From Vreelandella massiliensis (lineage in GTDB: Bacteria; Pseudomonadota; Gammaproteobacteria; Pseudomonadales; Halomonadaceae), in the NCBI RefSeq assembly GCF_900155385.1, contig NZ_LT699745.1, positions 1,395,561-1,459,560 of the forward strand: DNA of 64,000 bases. Reading direction: 5' to 3'. The position numbers and the translations under genes are program-made. Position 1 is the first letter of the stretch. Each line of letters opens with the position of its first letter. Below the pieces are notes generated by a model. It worked only from the letters and a program-made list of their open reading frames with translations, had not been told where the DNA came from and searched no databases. This document shows positions 28,960 to 37,316 of the stretch, piece by piece.

Positions 28960-29997
28960 TTAATCATCCATAGCACGTTGAGTGATAGCCGCAAGCCGCT
29001 GTTGAACAGGCGAGCCTGGTGGCGCATCACGCAATAGCATGATGACCGGTAGGCGCAGTCGCGGAATTAACGCGAGATCGCGAACAGCGGCGCCGAAGTC
29101 ACTGCGAGTTTCTTCCGCCAGGCGCGTCAAAAAAAGCGGCAGGCGTGCGCTATCTTCCAAATGCATCCAGCCGCGGCCGGCTATCGCCGCGAGTAAGTCG
29201 GGTCCGCAGGCGTGGGCGTCTTCTAGCAGTTGATGGTACCACTCGCCGACGTGGGATGCCTGGCTACTACCCACCGCACGGACACAGGCGCATAGGGTTT
29301 CCACATCGCCTTGTTGCGCCGCCAGCTCACCGCGGTCGCGTAGGGCATTCACTAATGTGGCGGGCAGGGCGACGTGCTCCAAGCAGTAGCAGAGTGAGTG
29401 CAACATCGCGACCGGCAGGGTCTCAAGGGAACAGGCGAGTTGCTGCGTTTGGGTGTCATCCATACGCACGACAAAATCGGCCACACCCTGAAGCCCCAGC
29501 GCCTGCCAGTCGAAGCTTTGCTGACGGCTGATATAAGCCTCGACGGGTTCTAAGTGCTGACTGGCGGGTAAATCGAGATCATGGGTCGCGCGGGCGTTGA
29601 GCATCGCCTGAAACGGCAGGGTTGGCGTGAACGCCAGCGGGTTATCCTTCATTAAGTGCTCAACCTCGCAAGCGCTCTCTTCATTGAGCGCCGCGCTGCG
29701 CCCTAGCGTTTCGAGCAGGCGCTGCAAGAACGCATCCCGCTGGGCTGGGGATAAATGCCCCTGCTCATCCAGCGGTAGGCTGAGAAACCAAATAGCCGGC
29801 TCGGGCATATTGCCTAAGCGAAATACAATGCCCAGGCGTGCTTGCCCCTGCCAAGGCTCGGGCCAAGGCGCGTTGCCAGTTTCAAGTGCCGTCAACGCAT
29901 CGCGTGGGCAGGGAGTGACCCTTCGCCCCATATGGTAAAGCGAGACATCCGCGCCGCTGCGCAAAAAAAAGTCATCAAGCGTATGAATAGGTTGCAT
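28960..29997 (-). CDS. DUF3549 family protein
   Basis: Soluble 345-residue protein of the DUF3549 family. MQPIHTLDDFFLRSGADVSLYHMGRRV and FRLGNMPEPAIWFLSLPLDEQG are recognisable, followed by an all-helical repeat-like C-terminal half (HEAT-like appearance). Function unknown. RBS AAGGAT. It leads a transcript toward the protease and rimK with a 9-base gap to the next gene, so the three are probably co-transcribed. Confidence 0.85.
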   Translation of the reverse strand: MQPIHTLDDFFLRSGADVSLYHMGRRVTPCPRDALTALETGNAPWPEPWQGQARLGIVFRLGNMPEPAIWFLSLPLDEQGHLSPAQRDAFLQRLLETLGRSAALNEESACEVEHLMKDNPLAFTPTLPFQAMLNARATHDLDLPASQHLEPVEAYISRQQSFDWQALGLQGVADFVVRMDDTQTQQLACSLETLPVAMLHSLCYCLEHVALPATLVNALRDRGELAAQQGDVETLCACVRAVGSSQASHVGEWYHQLLEDAHACGPDLLAAIAGRGWMHLEDSARLPLFLTRLAEETRSDFGAAVRDLALIPRLRLPVIMLLRDAPPGSPVQQRLAAITQRAMDD

Positions 29998-30274
29998 GGC
30001 ATCCTTCCGCGTATTGAGCGAGCACTTTACCTTGCCGCTTGGCGAGTGTCAGCCGGGCGGGGCAAAAAAACGTTCAGCGGATTTTTTTGCTGGTTAAATA
30101 ATAAACAGACACCGCGAAGGCCCATGAGAGCAGCGCAAACGTCACCTTTCCATAGTTTATCCACAGGCTCTTGCAAGGTTTCTGTGAATCTATCCTCAAG
30201 GAGGAGAGGGGCGGGTAGCCGGGAGAAAATCGGACTGGGATAATAGGAGGATATTTCACAAGCGAGACACAGCG

Positions 30275-30607
30275 ATGACAGTGCATCAGCAGTTAGCAAA
30301 GGCGCTAGAGGAGTTGGAAGCCACCCTTAAGGCGGCAAACCTTTGGCGTGTCGAGGAGCCGAGCCCGGCAGATTTCACCAGCCAGCAGCCGTTTTGTGTC
30401 GACACCATGGCGTTACCCCAGTGGCTACGCTTTGTGTTTATCCAACGCTTGCGGGCACTCGCGGAGGCGAAAGCACCGATGCCGGCAAAGTGCGAGGTAG
30501 CGCCGGCGGTGGCGGCGTATCTTCAGCAGGAGAAAGTTCGAGCGAGCGACCAGCTTTTGGTCGTGCGCTCCGTGGAGAGGGTGGATAAGCTGGTGACGGA
30601 AAACTGA
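30275..30607 (+). CDS. yqcC: YqcC family protein
   Basis: A 110-residue soluble protein. LEATLKAANLWRVEEPSP, QPFCVDTMALPQWLRFVFI and CEVAPAVAAYLQ follow E. coli YqcC (DUF446). In E. coli it lies next to the tRNA pseudouridine synthase truC; that gene is not present here. Function unknown. It is divergent from the DUF3549 gene across a 277-base gap in which GGAGGAG and AGGAGGA purine tracts occur, and no clear promoter is seen. Confidence 0.88.
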   Translation: MTVHQQLAKALEELEATLKAANLWRVEEPSPADFTSQQPFCVDTMALPQWLRFVFIQRLRALAEAKAPMPAKCEVAPAVAAYLQQEKVRASDQLLVVRSVERVDKLVTEN

Positions 30608-30619
30608 CGTAACGAACGC

Positions 30620-30650
30620 AACAGCCCGCCAAAAGGCGGGCTGTTGTCTT
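30620..30650. terminator. Intrinsic terminator between yqcC and ompW
   Basis: AACAGCCCGCC pairs with GGCGGGCTGTT around AAAA; GTCTTT follows on the + strand. The genes converge here, so it may serve both. Confidence 0.85.
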
Positions 30651-30666
30651 TAAGCGCCGTGACTGC

Positions 30667-31302
30667 TTAGAAGCGGTAGCTAACACCCGCCATGACCACG
30701 ACCGGGTCAATTTCAACGGTGCCCGCATCAGCACTGCCTACTTTGGCATCCGCATCGATATCGATGTACCAAGCAGCGGCGTTCAGCGCCCAGTTATCGT
30801 CGATCAGTAAGTCCACACCTAGCTGACCGGCAAAGCCCCACGAATCATCCAGCTCCAGTGATGCACCGATATCGGTTTCCTCATCAGAGAAGCGCGTGTA
30901 GTTAAAACCCACGCCAGCGTAAGGCTGAACACGTGCATCGGTGCCGCCCAAGGGATAGTACTGGGCTGTTACAGTGGGGGGTAGGTGCTTTGTTGAGCCA
31001 TCTGTAACACCTTCAACCTGTAGGTCATGCTTGAAGGGAAGAGCTGCTAATAATTCCACACCCATTTTGTCGTGGAAGCGATAGCCTAATGTAAATGCAA
31101 ACTGTGCTTCGTCGTCGACGTTGACATCGTAATCAGCGCCACCGATGTTGAGTGACCCATTATCACTGGCAGGCTCAACTTTGGCTACGCCAACGCGCGT
31201 ATAAAAATCACCCGCGCCGTAAGCAAACGCCTGGCTGGAGGTGGTGATGGCAGCGGCGGCGATACCGGCCGCGAGAAGGGTAGGCAGAGCAACTTTGCGC
31301 AT
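30667..31302 (-). CDS. ompW: Outer-membrane protein OmpW
   Basis: Eight-stranded outer-membrane barrel of the OmpW family. The signal peptide (MRKVALPTLLAAGIAAAAI, cut after SSQAFA) precedes YGAGDFYTRVGVAKVEP. LPPTVTAQYYPLG, VQPYAGVGFNYTRF and the C-terminal VVMAGVSYRF (terminal Phe) are typical. ATG 31302 follows AAGGAG; the longer frame to 31362 is unsupported. 211 residues, usual length. OmpW often responds to salt and redox stress. Confidence 0.94.
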   Translation of the reverse strand: MRKVALPTLLAAGIAAAAITTSSQAFAYGAGDFYTRVGVAKVEPASDNGSLNIGGADYDVNVDDEAQFAFTLGYRFHDKMGVELLAALPFKHDLQVEGVTDGSTKHLPPTVTAQYYPLGGTDARVQPYAGVGFNYTRFSDEETDIGASLELDDSWGFAGQLGVDLLIDDNWALNAAAWYIDIDADAKVGSADAGTVEIDPVVVMAGVSYRF

Positions 31303-31451
31303 GGGTACAACTCCTTGCAAGAAACAGTGGTTACCGACGGGGCAACCGCTTGATGAAGACAACCGCTTACTGAATAGCGTGGATTTTAGCGGTCACTTGC
31401 CTTGCGGATATTGACCTGGCGCAAGAGTTAATCGCCTGCTGGAGCAGGATC

Positions 31452-31476
31452 AAAAAAGGCCACCCGAAGGTGGCCT
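31452..31476 (-). terminator. Intrinsic terminator of the put operon
   Basis: Read on the - strand, AGGCCACC pairs with GGTGGCCT around a 4-nt loop and is followed by six Ts. It lies 22 bases past the putP stop. Confidence 0.88.
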
Positions 31477-31497
31477 ACAGTACTGGCCAGAAGCCGT

Positions 31498-32973
31498 TTA
31501 GGGTTGATCGAAAGTATCGAACTCGGCGGTGATCTCCTCGCTCGGCGCGGATGTGGCAAGACTTGCCACCACGATGGCGATATAAGCGAAGATGACCCCA
31601 GGCACGATCTCGTACAGGTCGAACAAGCCGCCCGAAAGCTCGGCCCACACCACTACGGTCACGCCACCGACGATAATACCGGCAAGCGCTCCCCACTGGT
31701 TCATACGGCGCCAGAATAGCGCCATGATCAGTGCCGGACCGAAGGCGGCGCCGAAGCCAGCCCAGGCATACGAGACGAGCCCGAGGACGTTAGAATCGGG
31801 GTTAAGCGCGAGCAAGTACGCCAGAATCGCAATACCGATGACCGCGAAGCGGCCGACCCAGACCAGCTCAGTCTCACCAGCGTCTTTGCGCAGCAGCGCC
31901 TTATAGAAGTCGTCGGTGAGCGCAGAAGACGACACCAAAAGCTGGGAATCGGCGGTGGACATCACAGCGGCCAAAATGGCGGCCAACAGGACACCGGCAA
32001 TCACCGGATGGAAGATGGCATTGACCATGATCATAAAGATGGTTTCGCCATCGCCAAGCTCACGTTCGATAAAGCCTACGCCCAGAAGGCCCACGGCGAC
32101 CGCGCACACAAGCGTGAGCGCTGACCATGTGACGGCGATGCGACGCGCTGCAGGAATTTCCCGCTCACTGCGAATCGCGGCGAAACGCGCCAGGATGTGC
32201 GGCTGGCCAAAATAGCCAAGGCCCCAAGCCAGTGAACTGACGATGCCGACAAAGGTCAGCGCCTCTCCCGTGGAGGCATCGCGGAACCAGCTCAGCATGT
32301 GCTCGCTCTGGGCGGCCAACGCTTCGCCTGCCCCTGTGCTGCCAATGTCCATGAAGGCGATGACGGGCACGATTAAAAGCGCGGCGGCCATCATCAACCC
32401 TTGAATCAAATCGGTCCAAGAGACCGCCAAAAAGCCCCCGAAGAAGGTGTACGAGATAATGGCCACGGTGCCGATGGTCACTGCGATGGTGTAGTCGTAA
32501 CCAAAGACCGTCTCGAATAGCTTGCCTCCTGCGACCAAGCCGGAGCTGGTGTAAAACAGGAAGAACAGCAAGATAAAGACGGCGGAGATAACGCGCAGTA
32601 GCTGGGTATTATCGCGAAAACGTTTGGCGAAAAAGTCCGGCAGGGTCAACGAGTCGCTGGCCTTGAAGCTGTAAAGACGCAAACGGCGCGCAACGATCAG
32701 CCAGTTAAGCCAGGTGCCGATCAAAAGACCAATGGCGATCCAGCTTGCCGAGATGCCGCTGACATAGGCCGCCCCGGGCAGGCCCAAGAGCAGCCAGCCC
32801 GACATGTCCGATGCGCCGGCCGAGATCGCTGAGGTCCACGGCCCCAACGAGCGCCCGCCCAAGATATAGTCAGAGAGGTTGGTGGTACGCTTATAAGCAA
32901 TGATCCCTATAACCAGCATCAGTAGCAGGTACGCTACGAAGGTGAAGGCTATCGCTATATTGTTTTCAACCAT
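31498..32973 (-). CDS. putP: Sodium/proline symporter PutP
   Basis: SSS-family inner-membrane transporter importing proline with Na+. About 13 hydrophobic helices. LSDYILGGRSLGPWTSAISAGASDMSGW (helix 2 and its loop, here quoted in parts as GGRSLGPWT and ASDMSGWLLLG) holds Na+-site residues. TYFGGF-like TFFGGFLAVSWTD and AAILAAVMSTADSQLLVSSS (helix 9) are signature segments. 491 residues. RBS AAAGGAA. 47 bases after putA on the same strand. Confidence 0.95.
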   Translation of the reverse strand: MVENNIAIAFTFVAYLLLMLVIGIIAYKRTTNLSDYILGGRSLGPWTSAISAGASDMSGWLLLGLPGAAYVSGISASWIAIGLLIGTWLNWLIVARRLRLYSFKASDSLTLPDFFAKRFRDNTQLLRVISAVFILLFFLFYTSSGLVAGGKLFETVFGYDYTIAVTIGTVAIISYTFFGGFLAVSWTDLIQGLMMAAALLIVPVIAFMDIGSTGAGEALAAQSEHMLSWFRDASTGEALTFVGIVSSLAWGLGYFGQPHILARFAAIRSEREIPAARRIAVTWSALTLVCAVAVGLLGVGFIERELGDGETIFMIMVNAIFHPVIAGVLLAAILAAVMSTADSQLLVSSSALTDDFYKALLRKDAGETELVWVGRFAVIGIAILAYLLALNPDSNVLGLVSYAWAGFGAAFGPALIMALFWRRMNQWGALAGIIVGGVTVVVWAELSGGLFDLYEIVPGVIFAYIAIVVASLATSAPSEEITAEFDTFDQP

Positions 32974-33020
32974 GAGACGGTTCCTTTTCAGGGAGTTCAG
33001 GGTAGTAGTGTGAGAGCGAC

Positions 33021-36000
33021 TTATTCATCGCCCAGCGCCAGGAGTGACGCGTTGCCACCAAGGGCGGCGGTGTTGTTGGTGATCGTTTTTTCAGTGGCAA
33101 AGCGGTAGAGATAGTGCGGTCCGCCCGCTTTGGGCCCGGTACCCGAAAGCCCTTGGCCACCAAAGGGTTGAACACCGACGACGGCACCAATGATATTACG
33201 GTTGATGTACACATTACCCGCGCGAATTTTCTGCGCTACGTCAGCAGCAAAGGATTCATTACGGCTATGCACGCCAAAGGTTAGGCCATAACCCCGGCCA
33301 TTAATGTCATTGATGACACGGTCCAACTCTTTTGACTTGTAGCGCACGATATGCAGCACCGGCCCGAACTGCTCTCGGGTGAGGGCATTGATGCTGTCGA
33401 TCTGAAACGCGACGGGGGCGATGAAGGTGCCATGTTGTGTGTGCTCGGCGCTCATGGGGGTTTCGGCAATCAGGCGGCCTTCGCCCTTTAAGGTATCAAT
33501 ATGCGCTTGCAGGTTCTTGCGGGCCTCTTCGTCAATCACCGGGCCAACGTCGGTGCCCAAATCTCTTGGGTCGCCGACGCGCAACTCATTCATGGCGCCT
33601 TTCAGGATGGTGATCACCCGGTCGGCGACGTCGTCTTGCAAGTAGAGCACGCGCAGCGCTGAACAGCGCTGCCCGGCGCTTTGAAACGCGGATTGAATGA
33701 CGTCGACCACCACTTGCTCCGGCAGCGCGGTGGAGTCGACGATCATGGCATTCATGCCGCCGGTTTCGGCGATTAGCGCGGGGAGCGGCGCGTTTTCACG
33801 CGCGGCGAGCGCGCGGTTGATAATCTGCGCGGTATCGGTGCCGCCGGTAAAGACCACCCCGGTAATACGTGGGTCGGAGGTGAGTACGCTCCCCACGGTG
33901 GGGCCATCGCCCGGCAGTAGCTGTACCACGTCGCGTGGCATGCCGGCTTCGTAAAGAAGCTCAATCACCCGGTGGGCGACAATCGAGGTTTGCTCGGCGG
34001 GCTTGGCGAGCACGGTATTGCCCGATACGGCGGAGGCCACGACCTGACCGCAGAAGATCGCCACCGGGAAGTTCCACGGGCTAATCGCCGCGAAAACGCC
34101 CTTGCCGCCCATCATCAAGCGGTTGGATTCGCCGGTGGGGCCGGGCAGCTCCAGCGGTTCGGCAAAGATCTCTTCCGCGCGCATGGCGTAGTAGCGGCAG
34201 AAGTCGACCGCCTCTTTGATCTCATCCACGCCGTCGGTAAGGAGCTTGCCGCCCTCGCGGGAGCACAGCGTCATCAGCTCTGCTATGTGGGTTTCCATCA
34301 GGTCCGCGAGGCGGCGCAGGATGGCGGCCCGCTCGCTCACAGGAGTGGCTTCCCAGCGGGGGAAGGCATTCCAAGCGGCGTCAATCGCTTTGGACGTTTG
34401 CTCCTTGGTCGTCCACTGCACGCTACCCACGCTTTTGCGCCGATCAAACGGGCTGTTGATGCTATGGGTATTGGCGGCGTCATCCGCTACGTCAAACGCC
34501 AGCAACGGCTTTGCCGGGTAAGGCGTCTCCATGAACGTCGCCATCTTATCCATCAACGGATAGTAGTGGCTGCGAATGTTCAGGTTGACGCCACGCGAGT
34601 TGCGACGTTTGGGACCGAAAATATCCTTGGGCAGCACAATGCGCGGGTTAGCGAAGGTTTTATGCTGGCGCAGGGTTTCAACCGGATGTTGGCACAGCGA
34701 CTCTATGGGCACATCGGGATCGACGATTTGATGCACGAAAGAGGAGTTGGCGCCGTTTTCCAGCAGGCGGCGAACCAGGTAGGGGAGCAAGTCCTTATGC
34801 GCCCCCACCGGCGCGTAAATACGGCAGTAGGTGCCCTTGGGGGCACGCGTGAGCGCGGCGTCGTAGAGGGCTTCGCCCATGCCGTGCAGGCGCTGAAACT
34901 CAAACGGGCGGCTGTCGCGGTTGGCGAGCTCCAAAATCGTCGTGACCGTGTGGGCGTTGTGCGTGGCGAACTGGGGAAAGATTCGCCCTTTGGTGTCACT
35001 GGAAAGCAAAAACTGCGCGCAGGCAAGATAGGCCACATCGGTGCACGCTTTGCGCGTGTAGACGGGGTAGCCCTCGACGCCTAGCTGCTGCGACTCTTTG
35101 ATTTCGCTATCCCAGTAGGCCCCCTTGACCAGGCGCAGCGGAATCTCATCGCCTTGCTGTTCCGCCAGGCGATTGATGTAGTGCAGCACCGGCAGCGCAC
35201 GCGTGGAGTACGCTTGTATGACGAGGCCAAAATGCCCCCAACCCTTGGCGGCATCGCTTTCGTAGATGGCGCGGAACACTTCCAGTGAAAGCTCCAGGCG
35301 GTCGACCTCTTCGGCATCGATGGTGACCGCGACGTTCAGTTCGCGAGCTTGACGCACCAGCTTGATGACGCTGTCGACGAGCTCGGTTAAGACTTGCTCG
35401 CGACGGCCAAATTCGTAGCGCGGATGCAGCGCGGAGAGCTTGATGGAGATCGACGGCGCCGGCGTTTTGTCGCTTAAGCTTTGGCAGGCTTTGCCGACTT
35501 GCTGGATAGCGCGCGCGTAATCGTCAAAATAGCGTTTGGCATCATCCCGGGTGCGGGCCGCCTCGCCGAGCATATCGTAGGAGTAGGTGTAGCCCTTGTT
35601 GAAAAGCGGCTTGGAGCGTTTGAGCGCTTCATCGATATCGCGGCCCAGCACGAACTGCTTGCCCATGATCTTCATCGCCTCGAACATGGCGCGACGAATC
35701 ACCGGCTCGCCCATGCGATTGACCATGCGATTGATAAAGTTGGCCGGCTGCCCCTCTTTGGGGTGGTCCATTTTGAGCACGCGACCGGTCATGAGTAAGC
35801 CCCAGGTAGAGGCATTGACCATCCAGGACTCGCTTTTGCCCACATGGGATTGCCAATCCGCCGGGCCGAGTTTGTCTTCTATCAAGGCATCAGCGGTCGC
35901 TTTGTCGGGAATACGCAGCATGGCTTCCGCCAAACACATCAGCATCAGGCCTTCATGCGTATCCAGGCTGTACTGTTGTAGCAGTTCATCGATGGTGTCG

Positions 36001-36212
36001 ACGGCGGTATCCATCTCGCGCACTTCACGCACAAGTGAGGCGGTGTTCGCTTCAATGCGCGCAAAGTCGTCACGGTCAGCGTCGATGACGTTAATCAGCT
36101 CGTTAACAAAGCGGTCTTCATCGACGATATAGTGGTCGCTGACCCGCGCCAGCAGCGTGTCGAGATCGGTTTGCCAGATGGCAGGGTCACGCAGTTTCTT
36201 AGCGTTGAGCAT
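33021..36212 (-). CDS. putA: Bifunctional proline dehydrogenase / P5C dehydrogenase PutA (short form)
   Basis: Oxidises proline to glutamate in two steps. The FAD-dependent proline dehydrogenase barrel is marked by RLVKGAYWDSEI and APVGAHKDLLPYLVRRLLENG. The NAD-dependent P5C dehydrogenase half has the AETGGMNAMIVD glutamate and SAGQRCSALRVL with the nucleophile near Cys850. ATG 36212 (1063 residues) follows GGGGG; a TTG at 36224 is less likely. Unlike E. coli PutA it has no N-terminal ribbon-helix-helix and no C-terminal extension, so it cannot repress its own operon. The AraC gene upstream is the probable regulator. Confidence 0.95.
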   Translation of the reverse strand: MLNAKKLRDPAIWQTDLDTLLARVSDHYIVDEDRFVNELINVIDADRDDFARIEANTASLVREVREMDTAVDTIDELLQQYSLDTHEGLMLMCLAEAMLRIPDKATADALIEDKLGPADWQSHVGKSESWMVNASTWGLLMTGRVLKMDHPKEGQPANFINRMVNRMGEPVIRRAMFEAMKIMGKQFVLGRDIDEALKRSKPLFNKGYTYSYDMLGEAARTRDDAKRYFDDYARAIQQVGKACQSLSDKTPAPSISIKLSALHPRYEFGRREQVLTELVDSVIKLVRQARELNVAVTIDAEEVDRLELSLEVFRAIYESDAAKGWGHFGLVIQAYSTRALPVLHYINRLAEQQGDEIPLRLVKGAYWDSEIKESQQLGVEGYPVYTRKACTDVAYLACAQFLLSSDTKGRIFPQFATHNAHTVTTILELANRDSRPFEFQRLHGMGEALYDAALTRAPKGTYCRIYAPVGAHKDLLPYLVRRLLENGANSSFVHQIVDPDVPIESLCQHPVETLRQHKTFANPRIVLPKDIFGPKRRNSRGVNLNIRSHYYPLMDKMATFMETPYPAKPLLAFDVADDAANTHSINSPFDRRKSVGSVQWTTKEQTSKAIDAAWNAFPRWEATPVSERAAILRRLADLMETHIAELMTLCSREGGKLLTDGVDEIKEAVDFCRYYAMRAEEIFAEPLELPGPTGESNRLMMGGKGVFAAISPWNFPVAIFCGQVVASAVSGNTVLAKPAEQTSIVAHRVIELLYEAGMPRDVVQLLPGDGPTVGSVLTSDPRITGVVFTGGTDTAQIINRALAARENAPLPALIAETGGMNAMIVDSTALPEQVVVDVIQSAFQSAGQRCSALRVLYLQDDVADRVITILKGAMNELRVGDPRDLGTDVGPVIDEEARKNLQAHIDTLKGEGRLIAETPMSAEHTQHGTFIAPVAFQIDSINALTREQFGPVLHIVRYKSKELDRVINDINGRGYGLTFGVHSRNESFAADVAQKIRAGNVYINRNIIGAVVGVQPFGGQGLSGTGPKAGGPHYLYRFATEKTITNNTAALGGNASLLALGDE

Positions 36213-36328
36213 TGAAGCCCCCAAAAGTCAGAGCAGGAACGAATTGGGTTACAGCGCGGATAGCCCGCGTTAACGTTCGAATGTAGAGCGCGCCGGCGCG
36301 AGCTGCATGTCTAAAGCACGGCAAAACG

Positions 36329-36354
36329 TGTCAAATTCATGGCAAACGCATGAA
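36329..36354 (-). promoter_or_regulatory. putA promoter region: -35 box with adjacent inverted repeat
   Basis: On the - strand a perfect -35 TTGACA (36334-36329) is preceded at once by the inverted repeat TTCATG-7-CATGAA (36336-36354). No good -10 stands at normal spacing (TAGACA at 15 bases is the best), the pattern of an activator-dependent promoter. The AraC-type protein encoded just upstream is the natural candidate to bind here. Confidence 0.45.
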
Positions 36355-36393
36355 CTTTTAGACCTAAGTCGCGTTCTGGGCGTTAGATTTACG

Positions 36394-37230
36394 TTAGTCG
36401 AGCTTTTGGGGAGCTGCCAATGCGCTGGTCAACGGGGTGTTGACCAAAGGGGTGTTTAACGTAGTGCGGTGAGCGCCTTCGCGAAAGTAGCGTGGGGCGA
36501 TGCCGTAGCGGCGACGGAACGCATGAGAGAGAGCGCTTTGATTGGCAAAGCCCGTTTGTAGGGCGATATCGGTCAGGGGTAAGCGGCTTTGCAGCAGTAG
36601 TTGGCGCGCGGCATTTAGGCGCTCACGGCGTACGTACTGCCAGGGGGACAGGCCCGTTTGGGCGCGAAAGCGAGCCGAAAAGTGGGCTTCGCTTAAACAG
36701 GCCAAGCGAGCAAGGTCAGCGACGCGCAATTCTTCGCTAAGATGGTGCTGAATATAGCGGTGGATATGGGCCAGATTAAGGCGCTCGCGCTGCACCGTCG
36801 GGTCATCCCCTAGGCGAGACTTGAGCGCGCCAAGCAGGGTAACGGCGAGACGGTCGTGCTGGAAGTCATCGCTGCGCTGAGGGCTCTGCACGATTTCACT
36901 GTCTAAAAAAGCCAAGTAGTGACGCAGCGCGGTATCGAGAGAAAAAAACCGTGGTGCATCAAAGAGCGCCACCAGTTCTCGATGCTCACCGGAAAGCGCT
37001 GGCGCCTGTTCGGGCAGGTCTAAAATCAGTTGGCGGTTGTGCTTGTTGCCCGAGTAGTAGTGCTCATGATTGGCCGGAACAATGCAGCCAGAAAAGGCGT
37101 TAACGTGACCACCCAGGCCCTCGATTTCAAATTCAGCTTCACCGCAAACGGTAATCACAATCTGATGAAAGTCGTGCGCGTGGTGACGGGTGGCGGTATC
37201 TAGGGGGAGGTGGCGAATGGTACTGAGCAT
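36394..37230 (-). CDS. AraC family regulator, probable activator of putA-putP
   Basis: N-terminal AraC-type cupin (RHHAHDFHQIVITVCGEAEFEIEG) and two C-terminal helix-turn-helix motifs (VADLARLACLSEAHFSARFR; LTDIALQTGFANQSALSHAF followed by RRRYGIAPRYFREG). 278 residues. It reads toward putA on the same strand, 181 bases away. In Pseudomonas the AraC protein PruR activates putA/putP, so the same role is likely here (inference). RBS GAGGAGA. An IscB element lies directly upstream, within 100 bases of its start. Confidence 0.9.
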   Translation of the reverse strand: MLSTIRHLPLDTATRHHAHDFHQIVITVCGEAEFEIEGLGGHVNAFSGCIVPANHEHYYSGNKHNRQLILDLPEQAPALSGEHRELVALFDAPRFFSLDTALRHYLAFLDSEIVQSPQRSDDFQHDRLAVTLLGALKSRLGDDPTVQRERLNLAHIHRYIQHHLSEELRVADLARLACLSEAHFSARFRAQTGLSPWQYVRRERLNAARQLLLQSRLPLTDIALQTGFANQSALSHAFRRRYGIAPRYFREGAHRTTLNTPLVNTPLTSALAAPQKLD

Positions 37231-37262
37231 AGCGGTCTCCTCATCAGATTTTGCGCGGGATA

Positions 37263-37311
37263 CCCGGTACTTCTAGTGCCGGGAGGGATAGCGCGTCGCT
37301 CGCAGAGCGAC
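37263..37311 (-). repeat. Two hairpins at the 3' end of the IscB element
   Basis: GTCGCTC pairs with GAGCGAC (37295-37311, 3-nt loop) just past the iscB stop, and CCCGGTAC pairs with GTGCCGGG (37263-37283, one G-T pair, 5-nt loop). Subterminal hairpins of this kind mark the right ends of IS200/IS605-type elements; they may also act as a terminator. Confidence 0.55.
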
Positions 37312-37316
37312 CTGGA

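Noticed and set aside
29998..30274. Searched the DUF3549-yqcC divergent gap for promoters and RNA genes
   Set aside because: Only purine tracts and AT-rich patches; nothing that could be supported.
33972..35084. Long open frame (370 codons) on the + strand inside putA
   Set aside because: It is antisense to a well-conserved enzyme, has a low-complexity His/Arg/Gly composition and no RBS; a frame shadow of GC-rich coding DNA.
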